Assembly: GCA_905215065.1 (NCBI GenBank) | Contig: CAJMOF010000001.1 | Location: 62,001-126,000 of the forward strand | Source of the DNA: an uncultured bacterium | GTDB lineage: Bacteria > Actinomycetota > Coriobacteriia > Coriobacteriales > Coriobacteriaceae | Direction of reading: 5' to 3' | DNA: 64,000 nucleotides | Shown here: piece by piece, positions 1 to 7,853 of the stretch | Layout: the number at the start of each line of letters is the position of its first letter | Numbering within the stretch: position 1 is the first letter of the stretch | Notes under the pieces: generated by a model | The model's input: only the letters and a program-made list of their open reading frames with translations | Told to the model about the DNA's origin: nothing | Databases searched by the model: none | Translations under genes and position numbers: made by a program

Positions 1-673
1 GGGTTACGACCAGGGTTATGGCCAGGACGACGACTACGGCTACGATGACGGCTATGACGATAGTTATCAGGGCAACGGCTACAGCGGTGCTTCGGGCGAG
101 GGCTTCTACACCCAAGACGAGCCGAGCAACGGCCTGCTTGGCCAGACGCGCCGCGGTGAAGCTGAGTCGGTTGCCGTGTATACGCGCTCCGGTCAGCTTG
201 TCGGCGATGACTCCCGTCATGCCACGACGTATAACCCGCCTTCGCGCTCGCAGGACAGCGTTGCGAGCGGTTATCGTCCTGGTGCCTATGACACGCCGTC
301 GAGCTACGCCGAGAACACCCGCGCCCGTGCCGCCGCTGCGCCCGCGCCTGCACCGAGCGATGCCTCGGCCTATGCGAGCAATATCATCAACGCCACGCCG
401 CAGCTGCCGGCCTATGTCCTGCGCCCCGAGAGCTATGACGACGTGGAGACCGTAGTGCGCCGCGTTCGCACCAAGCAGCCTGTCGCACTGATTTTTGTGG
501 GCGTACGCACCGAAGTTGCCAAGCGCGTCTTGGACTTCTCTTACGGCTTTGCCTGCGGTCTGGGTGCCACGGTCAAGGAGGTGGGCGACCGCGTGTTCAT
601 GGTGCTGCCCGCCGGCTGCGAGGTCAAAGATTCCGATCTCAAGAAGCTTCGTGCCGACGGCTACCTTAAGTAA
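1..673 (+). CDS. sepF: Cell division protein SepF, 5' truncated by the window
   Basis: SepF binds FtsZ filaments and ties them to the cytoplasmic membrane during septation; in actinobacteria it replaces FtsA. The frame is open from base 2, so the N-terminal membrane-binding helix lies outside the window. The first visible 115 or so residues are low complexity, rich in Gly, Tyr, Asp, Ser and Ala, which fits the known disordered linker. The last 100 residues form the SepF core: YVLRPESYDDVETVVRR opens it, followed by an ALIFVGV strand, DFSYGFACGLGATV and a final FMVLPAGCEV strand. It is followed by yggT and a DivIVA gene, the usual order of a Gram-positive division cluster. Family assignment is secure; the full length is unknown. 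Confidence 0.92.
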   Translation, partial: GYDQGYGQDDDYGYDDGYDDSYQGNGYSGASGEGFYTQDEPSNGLLGQTRRGEAESVAVYTRSGQLVGDDSRHATTYNPPSRSQDSVASGYRPGAYDTPSSYAENTRARAAAAPAPAPSDASAYASNIINATPQLPAYVLRPESYDDVETVVRRVRTKQPVALIFVGVRTEVAKRVLDFSYGFACGLGATVKEVGDRVFMVLPAGCEVKDSDLKKLRADGYLK

Positions 674-694
674 AGACAAGACGAGGAGATTCCC

Positions 695-976
695 ATCAAC
701 ATCTACACTATCGTCCAGCTGGTCAACACGCTGTTCAACTTCTATTCCACGCTCATTGTCGTCTACTGCTTTATGACGTGGATTCCCATGAAGCAGGGTG
801 GTTTGCTTCAGGATATTGCTGCGGTGCTCGATAGCGTGTGCGGTCCGTGGCTCAACCTGTTCCGTCGTTTCATCCCGCCGATGGGCGGTATCGATTTTTC
901 GCCGGTCGTTGCGATTATTGCGTTGCAGTTGGTGCAGAGGCTGGTTCTGCAGCTTCTTATAGGTATACTCGTATAG
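695..976 (+). CDS. YggT family membrane protein with a non-canonical start codon
   Basis: YggT proteins are small membrane proteins usually encoded beside sepF; their exact role in division or envelope stress is not settled. The reading frame gives about 93 residues with two hydrophobic helices, one near the N-terminus (IVQLVNTLFNFYSTLIVVYC) and one at the C-terminus (VVAIIALQLVQRLVLQLLIG), separated by the family loop LNLFRRFIPPMGG. No ATG, GTG or TTG stands where the family N-terminus should begin. An AGGAG at 684-688 sits 6 nt before ATC (695), giving a protein that starts xNIYTIV. ATT at 689 is the other option. The first in-frame ATG (773) would delete the first helix. The frame is the same as sepF, and only the sepF TAA separates them. 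Confidence 0.8.
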   Translation: MNIYTIVQLVNTLFNFYSTLIVVYCFMTWIPMKQGGLLQDIAAVLDSVCGPWLNLFRRFIPPMGGIDFSPVVAIIALQLVQRLVLQLLIGILV

Positions 977-1037
977 AACTGACTTAGTAACTTACGTCGG
1001 GCGTGTAGCGCCGAGGCGATGAAAAAGGAGACTTGTT

Positions 1038-1712
1038 ATGGCTATTACCCCTGCAGACATCCAGGCTCAGACTTTCTCTGAGGCCAAGCGTGGCTACGAT
1101 CCCGCCGAGGTCGACGTCTTCTTGGAGACGCTGTCCTCCGAGGTTGACGCTATGCTCGCTAAGATCGTCGACCTTAAGGGTCGCCTGACTGCTACCGAGC
1201 AGCAGCTTGCCGATGCGCAGGCTCAGCTTGCCCAGGCTCAGGATGCCACCGCCCAAGCCGTTCCTGCCGCCCCCGTGGCTGCTCCCGCCCCTGACTTCTC
1301 CGCTCAGGAGCGCCAGATTTCCGCTGCCCTGATCGCTGCCCAGCAGACCGCTGAGACCATCGTCAACGATGCCAACGAGAACGCTGAGCGTATCCGCAAC
1401 GAGGCTGACGCTAAGGCCCGCGAGGTTATCCGCCAGGCTCTGACCGAGAAGCAGGCCGAGCTCGAGGAAATCGATCGTCTCAAGGCTTCCCGCGAGGAGT
1501 TCAAGGCCGAGTACCTCAAGCTCATCCAGCACTTCATGGACGATGCCCAGAACTCCTTCCCGGCCGACCTCATGGCCTCCACGCCGGTCGGTTCTGCCGC
1601 TTCTCCTGCGGTGACTGTTCCCGCTGAGCCGCTGCCCGTCGCTGACCCGGTTGTCCCCGTGGCCGATCCCTTCGCCCCGATCGACAACTTTGCCGCCGAC
1701 GACCTGGACTAA
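1038..1712 (+). CDS. DivIVA domain-containing protein
   Basis: A 224-residue DivIVA-type coiled-coil protein, expected to bind curved membrane at poles or septa and guide wall synthesis or division. The N-terminal 60 residues match the DivIVA domain: ITPADIQAQTFSEAKRGYD followed by PAEVDVFLETLSSEVDAML. A Gln/Ala-rich heptad stretch follows, then a Pro/Ala segment, a second long coiled coil at about residues 95-170, and a Pro/Val/Ala/Asp-rich tail. ATG at 1038 follows AAAAAGGAGA at a normal distance. It is the third gene of the sepF-yggT-divIVA cluster and ends at a strong terminator. The fold is clear; whether it is the main polar organiser or a division factor cannot be read from sequence. 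Confidence 0.9.
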   Translation: MAITPADIQAQTFSEAKRGYDPAEVDVFLETLSSEVDAMLAKIVDLKGRLTATEQQLADAQAQLAQAQDATAQAVPAAPVAAPAPDFSAQERQISAALIAAQQTAETIVNDANENAERIRNEADAKAREVIRQALTEKQAELEEIDRLKASREEFKAEYLKLIQHFMDDAQNSFPADLMASTPVGSAASPAVTVPAEPLPVADPVVPVADPFAPIDNFAADDLD

Positions 1713-1738
1713 CATTCGGCCTACAATTTAGTGCCTAG

Positions 1739-1768
1739 AAAGGACCCGCAGCTTGCGGGTCCTTTTTT
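1739..1768 (+). terminator. Rho-independent terminator after divIVA
   Basis: A perfect 12-bp stem (1739-1750 with 1754-1765) with a 3-nt loop is followed by a T-run. It closes the division cluster. Confidence 0.92.
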
Positions 1769-1879
1769 ATGACTGTGCCGGGGCGCGCATCATAAAAAAC
1801 CGAGCCCTGAACATAGTGGCGCAGAGCTCGGCGAACGGGTGAGCGGTCAAGGGTAGGTTTTAAGGCATGTCCTAAAAAT

Positions 1880-2410
1880 CTACTTGAGGAGGAAGTCGGG
1901 GAGGGGAATGGTGCGGGCCTCGCGATGCTCGGGATCGGCGATGTGGTCGGCAGGATAGCCACAGACGAGCATGTGATAGGGATAGACGCCCTTGGGCAGG
2001 TTGAACTGCTCCTGTGCCACCTCAGGCTTAAAATGGCATACCCAGCACGTTCCCAGGCCCTGCTCGGTGGCCTCCATCATCATCTGATCGCACACTATGG
2101 ACGTATCGATTTCACTGGAATTCATCTGGTCATACGGGCGCACCCAAGCATCATCGGTAACGCTGCAAATAAGGAAGACAAGCGGAGCCCCAAAGATAGA
2201 CCCATCACGAGCAAACCGAGGCTGACAAGCAGCAGCCTTCTCCAGAAGCTCAGGCGTATCCAACACCATCACACGGGTTGGATGGTTATTACAAGCTGAA
2301 GGAGCAATACGCCCAGCCTCAACAATGGCATCCACCACAGCCTGCTCCACAGCCCGATCTTCAAACTCACGACAAGAATACCGACCCCGAGCCAGATCCA
2401 AATAAGACAT
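1880..2410 (-). CDS. Nitroreductase family protein
   Basis: A 176-residue flavin-dependent oxidoreductase of the nitroreductase superfamily; such enzymes use NAD(P)H and FMN to reduce nitro groups, quinones or other small electrophiles. The N-terminus has the FMN-phosphate-binding pattern of the family (ARGRYSCREFEDRAV), followed by IVEAGRIAPSACNNHP and a glycine-containing C-terminal segment (EATEQGLGTCWV). The start at 2410 is chosen because GGAGGG lies a few bases upstream and the protein then begins MSYLDLARGRYSCR, as in relatives; a longer frame to 2476 adds an unrelated hydrophobic leader. It stands alone, transcribed away from a large inverted repeat. The physiological substrate is unknown. 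Confidence 0.88.
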   Translation of the reverse strand: MSYLDLARGRYSCREFEDRAVEQAVVDAIVEAGRIAPSACNNHPTRVMVLDTPELLEKAAACQPRFARDGSIFGAPLVFLICSVTDDAWVRPYDQMNSSEIDTSIVCDQMMMEATEQGLGTCWVCHFKPEVAQEQFNLPKGVYPYHMLVCGYPADHIADPEHREARTIPLPDFLLK

Positions 2411-2580
2411 ACAAGCCCTCCAACAATTAAAAATCAAATAAACCCAAAGTAACCCAAACAGTACCCAAAGCAGCAATCAGCCAAACGCTCATCAAGGGCC
2501 AAAGTGTCCGAACGGATACCAAAGGTCCCTTCAGCCAAACCCTCATTGCGCTAAACCTATCAGCCAAAGTTCCCAATGGT

Positions 2581-2689
2581 GGTACGTAAGGGAGCGGGCC
2601 CGACCACTAATACCTTTTGAACGACTCTGCTTGCAGCCGGAGTGAAAAAGGTATTAGTGGTCGGGCCCGCGACCGGTGGGATACGTACC
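2581..2689. repeat. Long intergenic inverted repeat, 25-bp perfect stem
   Basis: Arms 2594-2618 and 2646-2670 are perfectly complementary over 25 bp, and an outer pair 2581-2588 with 2682-2689 adds 8 bp. The 27-nt head contains a small CTGC-TT-GCAG hairpin. It lies downstream of the DUF47 gene and upstream of the nitroreductase gene, both on the minus strand. It has no T-run of a classical terminator directly after the stem. It belongs with the other long intergenic hairpins of this window. Confidence 0.85.
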
Positions 2690-2694
2690 CCCAA

Positions 2695-3318
2695 TTAACT
2701 GTTCTTCATGACAATCGAATCCACGACATCGGCCACATTCTCGCAGCAGTCGGCGCAGTACTCCAGGAAGGCGTACACGTCACGCCAAGCGATGACCTCG
2801 AGCGGGTCCTTACCGTTAACGTGCAGGTTGCGCATGGCGTTGATATAGAGCTCGTCGGCCTCGGACTCGATGGTGTTGATCTGGATGACGAGCTCGCGCA
2901 GGGTCTTGGACTTGCGGTAGTTGGGCAGCTCGATCATCAGGTCCTTCATGGCGCGACAGGCATCGGTTACCTTGTGGGCGATGACGGTGGCGTCGGGATG
3001 GATGCTCTGAATGTTGGTGAAGTAGACGCGCTGCACGACACCCTCGATGCGGTCGAGCACGGTGTCGAGTGAGCAGCTCATCAGATCCAGATCCTCGCGC
3101 TCGAGCGGGGTGATAAAGGCGGTGAGCAAGGCGTCTTCGAGCTCGTGGTGCTTCTTGTCTGCCGCATGCTCAATCGCATGCATCTTATCGAGCATGTCGT
3201 GGATCTGCGCGGGGTCAAAGTTCTCAAAAATCTTGGTGAGCAGTTCTGCGGCCTGGACGGCGAGGTCGGCGCAAGCGACGTAGTTGTCAAAGTAGAACGA
3301 ATCGGGTTTCTTTGCCAT
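2695..3318 (-). CDS. DUF47 / PhoU-like Pit accessory protein
   Basis: A 207-residue all-helical protein of the DUF47 (PhoU-like) family, which is usually paired with Pit phosphate transporters and thought to modulate them. Typical features are the acidic and histidine-rich metal-binding segments (HAIEHAADKKHHELEDALL, and ECADCCENVADVVDSIVMK at the C-terminus) and the LDRIEGVVQRVYF helix. ATG at 3318 follows AAAGGA at 7 nt. It lies 67 bp downstream of the Pit gene on the same strand, so the two are probably one operon. The pairing supports a role in phosphate (or phosphate-metal) uptake; the molecular mechanism is not established. Confidence 0.9.
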   Translation of the reverse strand: MAKKPDSFYFDNYVACADLAVQAAELLTKIFENFDPAQIHDMLDKMHAIEHAADKKHHELEDALLTAFITPLEREDLDLMSCSLDTVLDRIEGVVQRVYFTNIQSIHPDATVIAHKVTDACRAMKDLMIELPNYRKSKTLRELVIQINTIESEADELYINAMRNLHVNGKDPLEVIAWRDVYAFLEYCADCCENVADVVDSIVMKNS

Positions 3319-3385
3319 GAGTGGGTCCTTTCGAGGCGAAGACGGGTGGGCGAAGTGTTGCGGTCCGGATGGACGTTCGGTTTGA

Positions 3386-4435
3386 CTAGAGGAACATCAT
3401 GAACAGCTTGGCCATGACAAAGCTGATGAGTCCGCAGGCGGGGAAGGTGAAGAACCAGGTGAACATCATGTCCTTGACGACGCCGAAGTTGATGGCCGAG
3501 AGGCGCTTGACGGCACCAACGCCCATGATGGCGCAGGTCTTGATGTGGGTGGAGGACACGGGGATGCCGGTAAGGGTGGCAAGCAGCAGGTTCGCCGCGC
3601 CCGCGAGGTCGGCGGAGAAGCCCTGATACTTCTCGAGCTTAACCATGCTCTGGCCGACGGACTTGATGATGCGCTCGCCGCCCACGCTGGTGCCGATACC
3701 CATGGTGGCCGAGCACAGTAGCATGATCCAGATGGGGATGCCGGCATCGCCGACGCTGGTCTGGCCGTTTGCGAAGGCTACGCCTAAAAAGAGCACGCCG
3801 ATGAACTTCTGTCCGTCCTGCGCGCCGTGCATAAAGCTCATGGCCGCAGCGCTCGCGATCTGAGCGTATTTAAAGAAGACATTGGCACGTCGCCTGTTGG
3901 CGGCGGCGAAAAGAATCGAGACGAGTTTGCACAGGACCCAGCCCATGACAAAGCCCAGGCCGATGGAGAGCGCCAGGCCGTAGATGACCTTCATCCACTC
4001 GTGGACGTTGACGCTGCTCGCGCCGCCGAGGGCGATAGCGGCACCGGTCAGGCCGGCGATAAGGCTATGGCTTTGCGAGGTGGGGATGCCGAAGCGCGAT
4101 GCTGTGGCGCCGTAGACGACGATGGAGAACAGGGCCGCGCACAGGCAGGCGAGCGCCATGGTGCTGTTTCCGCCAAAGTCAACGATATGCGAGATGGTAT
4201 TGGCGACGCTCGCGTTAAAGTGCGTCATGATGAGCACGCCGAGGAAGTTGAATGCGGCGCTCATGAGAATGGCGGCGCGGGCGGGCATGCAACGCGTAGT
4301 GACGCAGGTCGCGATGGCGTTGGGCGCGTCGGTCCATCCGTTGACGAAGATGGCGCCCAACGCGAGGATCACGGTGACGGCAAGGACTGGGTTCGACACA
4401 ATTTGGCCGAGGAAGGTTGAGAACGTTACGTCCAT
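3386..4435 (-). CDS. Inorganic phosphate transporter, Pit family
   Basis: A 349-residue integral membrane protein of the PiT family, symporting metal-phosphate or phosphate with a cation. Signature elements are the duplicated family motif, first as GWTDAPNAIATCVTTRCM near residue 33 and then as TGIPVSSTHIKTCAIMGVG near the C-terminus, plus GIPTSQSHSLIAGLTGAA and FMHGAQDGQKFIGVLFLG in the middle. About ten hydrophobic segments are visible. ATG at 4435 is preceded by GAGAAAG. The gene is first in a two-gene minus-strand unit with the DUF47 gene. Low-affinity phosphate uptake is the most likely function; no Pho-box-like regulator site is obvious upstream. Confidence 0.93.
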   Translation of the reverse strand: MDVTFSTFLGQIVSNPVLAVTVILALGAIFVNGWTDAPNAIATCVTTRCMPARAAILMSAAFNFLGVLIMTHFNASVANTISHIVDFGGNSTMALACLCAALFSIVVYGATASRFGIPTSQSHSLIAGLTGAAIALGGASSVNVHEWMKVIYGLALSIGLGFVMGWVLCKLVSILFAAANRRRANVFFKYAQIASAAAMSFMHGAQDGQKFIGVLFLGVAFANGQTSVGDAGIPIWIMLLCSATMGIGTSVGGERIIKSVGQSMVKLEKYQGFSADLAGAANLLLATLTGIPVSSTHIKTCAIMGVGAVKRLSAINFGVVKDMMFTWFFTFPACGLISFVMAKLFMMFL

Positions 4436-4684
4436 ATATGGGCTTTCTCGAAGTTTGCAGGCACGTTACAAAAACATGATAAATCGTATCACCTCCTGCG
4501 GGTTTCTTTGCCGAGTTCTGATGGGAGAAGTGAATTTTTTGGCACTAAAATTGAATATTAGCCCTGTTGACCGCGGGTGTTCTTTTTGCTATCACGCCAT
4601 GCGGACACGCGCGATTGCTACGACACGCCAAAACCACAGCCTGTTCGCTTTACAATATGCAAACATGCGTTCGATAATAGGAGC

Positions 4685-5023
4685 ATGGAATATCGACAGA
4701 CAGATGGCAAAACTCGGCGCGTGCACAAGCAGTATGTGGACGTCGTGGCCCGCATCCTCGCGGGCGGACAAGTCGTGCCGGTCACCGTCTGCTGGGTCGA
4801 CGGTCGCTGCTTTACGATTGACGAGATTGTCTCGTCCACGGGCTTTGGCTTAACGGTCCACGGTGTTCGTACGGCAACGTATAAAGTTCGTTTTGGCGGG
4901 CATGCGACCGAGTTGTATCTGGAGGACCAGGCGCGCGAACGGCCGGACGGCTCGCAGGCCCACGTGATGCGTTGGTGGGTCTGGGCGTTTGACCGCACGC
5001 TCGAGGGCGAGCGCCGTAGGTAG
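4685..5023 (+). CDS. Conserved hypothetical protein, about 112 residues
   Basis: I do not recognise a named family. The protein begins MEYRQTDGKTRRVHKQYVD and contains an ARILAGGQVVPVTVCWVDG strand-rich segment, then DEIVSS and a C-terminal MRWWVWAF motif, suggesting a small soluble beta-rich domain with many aromatic residues. The start is chosen at ATG 4685 because an AGGAG lies just before it, although the spacing is unusually short (1-2 nt). A longer frame from 4577 reads into the promoter region and seems unlikely. The gene diverges from pit and precedes the Bax-inhibitor-like gene. No function is proposed. Confidence 0.6.
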   Translation: MEYRQTDGKTRRVHKQYVDVVARILAGGQVVPVTVCWVDGRCFTIDEIVSSTGFGLTVHGVRTATYKVRFGGHATELYLEDQARERPDGSQAHVMRWWVWAFDRTLEGERRR

Positions 5024-5041
5024 GGACGCACGGCGTTCGGG

Positions 5042-5093
5042 TACAATGGTAGGAATCTTGTCATCTGCTGCGCCGTCATTCGCGGCGCTTTTT
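5042..5093 (+). promoter_or_regulatory. Promoter element and hairpin in front of the Bax-inhibitor-like gene
   Basis: A -10-like TACAAT (5042-5047) is followed by a GC-rich hairpin (GCGCCG 5070-5075 with CGGCGC 5083-5088) and TTTTT, just before the AAAGGA ribosome binding site of the next gene. The hairpin could terminate the preceding gene. If transcription starts at the TACAAT, it is a 5'-leader hairpin instead. Confidence 0.5.
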
Positions 5094-5107
5094 GAAAGGA
5101 CGAAGCT

Positions 5108-5803
5108 ATGAACGATATCCAGGGCTATCAGAACGGCCCCGTCGAGACCGGCGCAAGCCGCGCCAAGGAGATGTCGCCGCGCGCGTACAATCTCGCCATG
5201 TCTGCCCTGATCTTCTTGGGCTTTTGCGCCATGGGCGCCGGCGCCTACTTTACGAGCACCATGTCGTTTGCGCGCATGATGATGAGCGGGGCCGCCCTGC
5301 CGCTGGTTTTTGGCTCGTTTATCCTGACCATTGTCGGCATCGTCATGATGTCAGCTGCCGCCAGCAAGCAGTCCGTGGGCCTGTCCCTTGTGGGCTACGT
5401 AATCTTTGCGAGTACCTTTGGCCTGACCGCGTCGTTTGGCCTTGCCAACTACGACCTGCCCACCATCAACACTGCCTTTATCGCCACGGCCGCCATCACC
5501 TTTGTCTTTGGCGCCTTGGGTGTGACGTTCCCCAAGTTTTTCCAGCGCGTATATGGCATCGGTTTTGGCATTCTGCTCGCCACTATTCTGGTTGAGATCG
5601 TGCTGATGTTCATGGGCGTCTCGCAGACCATCACCGACCTGATCGTGATCGTGGTGTTCGCCGGCTTTATTGGTTACGACACCTATGTTGCCACGACGGT
5701 GCCACCCACGCTGCCCAATGCGGTGCTCATGGCGTCCAACCTGTTCGTGGACATTATCAACGTGTTCCTGCGCATCCTGAACATCCTCGGTCGTCGCGAC
5801 TAG
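5108..5803 (+). CDS. Bax inhibitor-1 / YccA family membrane protein
   Basis: A 231-residue polytopic membrane protein of the Bax-inhibitor-1 (TMBIM) family; bacterial members include pH-dependent calcium leak channels. After a 30-residue hydrophilic N-terminus there are seven hydrophobic helices, including ALIFLGFCAMGAGAYF, LVFGSFILTIVGIVMM, INTAFIATAAITFVFGALGV and the C-terminal NLFVDIINVFLRILNILG, which is a hallmark of the family. The conserved Asp of the GYDTYVA helix matches the family di-aspartyl pH sensor region. ATG at 5108 follows AAAGGA. It stands alone between two terminators. Transport activity is inferred from family only. Confidence 0.88.
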   Translation: MNDIQGYQNGPVETGASRAKEMSPRAYNLAMSALIFLGFCAMGAGAYFTSTMSFARMMMSGAALPLVFGSFILTIVGIVMMSAAASKQSVGLSLVGYVIFASTFGLTASFGLANYDLPTINTAFIATAAITFVFGALGVTFPKFFQRVYGIGFGILLATILVEIVLMFMGVSQTITDLIVIVVFAGFIGYDTYVATTVPPTLPNAVLMASNLFVDIINVFLRILNILGRRD

Positions 5804-5850
5804 CGCGGGGGATTGCAGCGTTTCTTGTCGGACGCGGTAAAACGATGCGA

Positions 5851-5878
5851 AAGGCGGTCCTGCGGGGCCGTCTTTTTT
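5851..5878 (+). terminator. Terminator after the Bax-inhibitor-like gene
   Basis: A stem of about 10 bp with two G-U pairs (5851-5860 with 5865-5874) is followed by a TCTTTTTT tract. Confidence 0.8.
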
Positions 5879-5944
5879 GTGCGCGGCGGGGTATCATGGA
5901 TGGGAAAAAGCCGATAGCGGCAGCGACAGGAAAGGTGACCACTT

Positions 5945-7063
5945 ATGGCAGACGTCGACAACAGGAACCGTAACCGCAGGCCCAACCGCGCGGGACAGCC
6001 CAACCCCAAGCGCGAGGCTCGCGCCAAGGCCGCCGAGCGTCACGTGGCAACTGTGTCCGAGGCGTGTGCCAAGGATATCGAGCGCTCGCTTGCCGGCGTT
6101 CGCGAATTCGACGGTATGCCTGCCGGCTTTGTCGCGGCGATGAAGGCCAAGGCCCAGAAGGCAGCGGCTGCCGAGGAGCCGGTTGCCGAGGAGTCTGAGT
6201 CCGCTGAGGTTGCGTCCGCCGAGGCTGAGGTTGCGGCTGAACCTGCGCCCGCAGAGGAGACCGACGAAGTCGAGTCCGCGCCTGCTGCTGAGGAGCCCGC
6301 TCCGGTCCTGCCCGAGGTCACTGTGCTTGATGCCTCCGCCACGCAGGCAATCCTCGATAACGGTCGCGGCTATGCGCAGTTCTGCGATATGGCCGTGCTT
6401 GCCTTTGCCTCGTTTACCAATCCGGGCGGCGGTTATATCCAGGGCTACCTGGGCCAGGAGGCGACGCTCTGCGCCGATTCGTACCTGTACAACGTGCTCG
6501 ACAAGCAGCGCAAGTGGTACGGCGAGAACCGTCGCCGCAACATCAACTGCGAGCTCTATCGTAACCGCGCCTTGGTGGTGCCTGCGGTGCGCTTCGACCG
6601 CAACCACGTGCATGCGTATGCCGACGTGATCGTGGCCGCCGCGCCCAACGCCAAGCGTGCACGCCAGGAGTACCGCGTGAGCGACGATGCCCTGCTGGAT
6701 GCCCTGCGCGACCGTATCCGCTTTGTGCTCGCCATCTGCGACGAGCTGGGTCGCGAGAAGCTCGTGCTGGGCGCTTGGGGCTGCGACAACAACGGTTTTG
6801 ATGCCGAGGCCGTGGCCGAGATTTTCCGCAAGGAGCTCGCATCGGGTGACTTCAAGGTCAAGCAGGTCTTCTTTGCTGTGCCCTCTACGCGCTGGGATGA
6901 GGACTTCGCCAAGTTCGAGCATGTGTTGGCAAGCTTCCCCGAGCGCAACGAGGAGTCCTATGCCCAGGTTGCCGCCCGCGCTGCGGCCGCCCGTGCCGCC
7001 GAGCAGGCCCAGGCCGCTGCCGAGGACGATGAGGATGACGACGACTGGCGCAAATACTTGTAA
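5945..7063 (+). CDS. TIGR02452 / PARG-like macrodomain protein with an altered catalytic motif
   Basis: A 372-residue protein with three parts. Residues 1-75 are basic. Residues 75-120 are an Ala/Glu/Pro-rich linker. From about 120 on it is a poly(ADP-ribose) glycohydrolase-like domain of the TIGR02452 (DUF2263) type, which cleaves ADP-ribose chains in characterised relatives. The PARG loop is visible as FTNPGGGYIQG, and the downstream strands VIVAAAPNA, LVLGAWGCDNNGFD and QVFFAVPS match the family. In active PARGs the loop GGG is followed by Gln-Glu-Glu, where the second Glu is catalytic. Here the sequence reads GQEATLC, so that Glu is Ala. A run of Asp/Glu ends the protein. It is monocistronic, between two terminators. 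Confidence 0.85.
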   Translation: MADVDNRNRNRRPNRAGQPNPKREARAKAAERHVATVSEACAKDIERSLAGVREFDGMPAGFVAAMKAKAQKAAAAEEPVAEESESAEVASAEAEVAAEPAPAEETDEVESAPAAEEPAPVLPEVTVLDASATQAILDNGRGYAQFCDMAVLAFASFTNPGGGYIQGYLGQEATLCADSYLYNVLDKQRKWYGENRRRNINCELYRNRALVVPAVRFDRNHVHAYADVIVAAAPNAKRARQEYRVSDDALLDALRDRIRFVLAICDELGREKLVLGAWGCDNNGFDAEAVAEIFRKELASGDFKVKQVFFAVPSTRWDEDFAKFEHVLASFPERNEESYAQVAARAAAARAAEQAQAAAEDDEDDDDWRKYL

Positions 7064-7088
7064 ACTGTGCGCGTGATGCGACATGCCG

Positions 7089-7120
7089 AGCCGACGGGGG
7101 CTGCTCCCGTCGGCTTTTTA
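7089..7120 (+). terminator. Terminator after the PARG-like gene
   Basis: A 10-bp GC-rich stem (7089-7098 with 7106-7115) is followed by TTTTTA. It ends 19 bp before the next start codon. Confidence 0.9.
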
Positions 7121-7138
7121 TTGAGTGGGGAGCTTACG

Positions 7139-7798
7139 ATGAAAAACGTTCTGTGCTTTGGTGACAGCAACACCTATGGCTACGATCCGGCTGGTATGCG
7201 CGATGGCACCGCGGTGCGCTATGCGCAGGATGTGCGCTGGTGCGGCGTGGCGCAGCGTGACCTGGGGGAGGGCTGGCATGTGATTGAGGAGGGGCTCAAC
7301 GGCCGCACGACGGTGCGCGACGATATGTGCCATCTGGACACTAACCTCAACGGCATTCGCGCGCTTCCGATGCTGCTCGAGGCCCATAAGCCGCTGGACG
7401 CCATTGTGATCATGCTGGGCACCAACGACTGTAAGACGGTCTTTAACGTGACGGCTTCCGATATCGCCCGTGGCGCCATGGCGCTGATTCGCGCCGTCCG
7501 CGCGTTTCCCTGGACTGACGCCGCGCCCTGCCCGCGCATTTTGCTTATGGCGCCCATTAAGATCAAGCCGCAGATCGCCGATGTGTATATGACCGACTTT
7601 GACGAGCGCTCCGTCGAGGCCTCGGAGCAGTTTGCCGAGTACTATGCACATGTGGCGGAGCAGTTTGGCTGCGACTTTTTGAATGCCGCCGATTTTGCCG
7701 AGCCGGGCGATATCGATTATCTACACATGATGCCCGAAAGCCACGAGAGCTTGGGCCACGCCGTGGCAGCCAAGCTCCAAGAGATGCTCGGTGAGTAG
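7139..7798 (+). CDS. SGNH/GDSL-type hydrolase
   Basis: A 219-residue esterase-like enzyme of the SGNH superfamily. The catalytic serine lies in CFGDSNTYGYD (block I), the oxyanion Asn in MLGTNDCK (block III), and the Asp-His pair near the C-terminus in GDIDYLHMMPESHESLGHA (block V). No signal peptide is present, so it acts in the cytoplasm. It resembles the arylesterase/acyl-CoA thioesterase branch often linked to carbohydrate deacetylation, but the substrate cannot be read from sequence. ATG 7139 is chosen with GTGGGGAG upstream; a longer frame would cross the preceding terminator. The gene is followed by an unusual array of terminators and palindromes. Confidence 0.9.
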   Translation: MKNVLCFGDSNTYGYDPAGMRDGTAVRYAQDVRWCGVAQRDLGEGWHVIEEGLNGRTTVRDDMCHLDTNLNGIRALPMLLEAHKPLDAIVIMLGTNDCKTVFNVTASDIARGAMALIRAVRAFPWTDAAPCPRILLMAPIKIKPQIADVYMTDFDERSVEASEQFAEYYAHVAEQFGCDFLNAADFAEPGDIDYLHMMPESHESLGHAVAAKLQEMLGE

Positions 7799-7810
7799 CG
7801 CGACCCCAAA

Positions 7811-7840
7811 CCACCACAAAAGTTTCCCTTGTGGTGGCTT
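7811..7840 (+). terminator. Terminator after the SGNH hydrolase gene
   Basis: A 9-bp stem (7812-7820 with 7830-7838) has the loop AAGTTTCCC; only a weak T-rich tail follows. A near-copy of this hairpin recurs at 8001-8032. Confidence 0.75.
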
Positions 7841-7853
7841 GTTTCGTTGCTTT

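Noticed and set aside
1304..1687. Minus-strand frames opposite the DivIVA gene
   Set aside because: Low-complexity shadows of a coiled-coil gene, without start signals.
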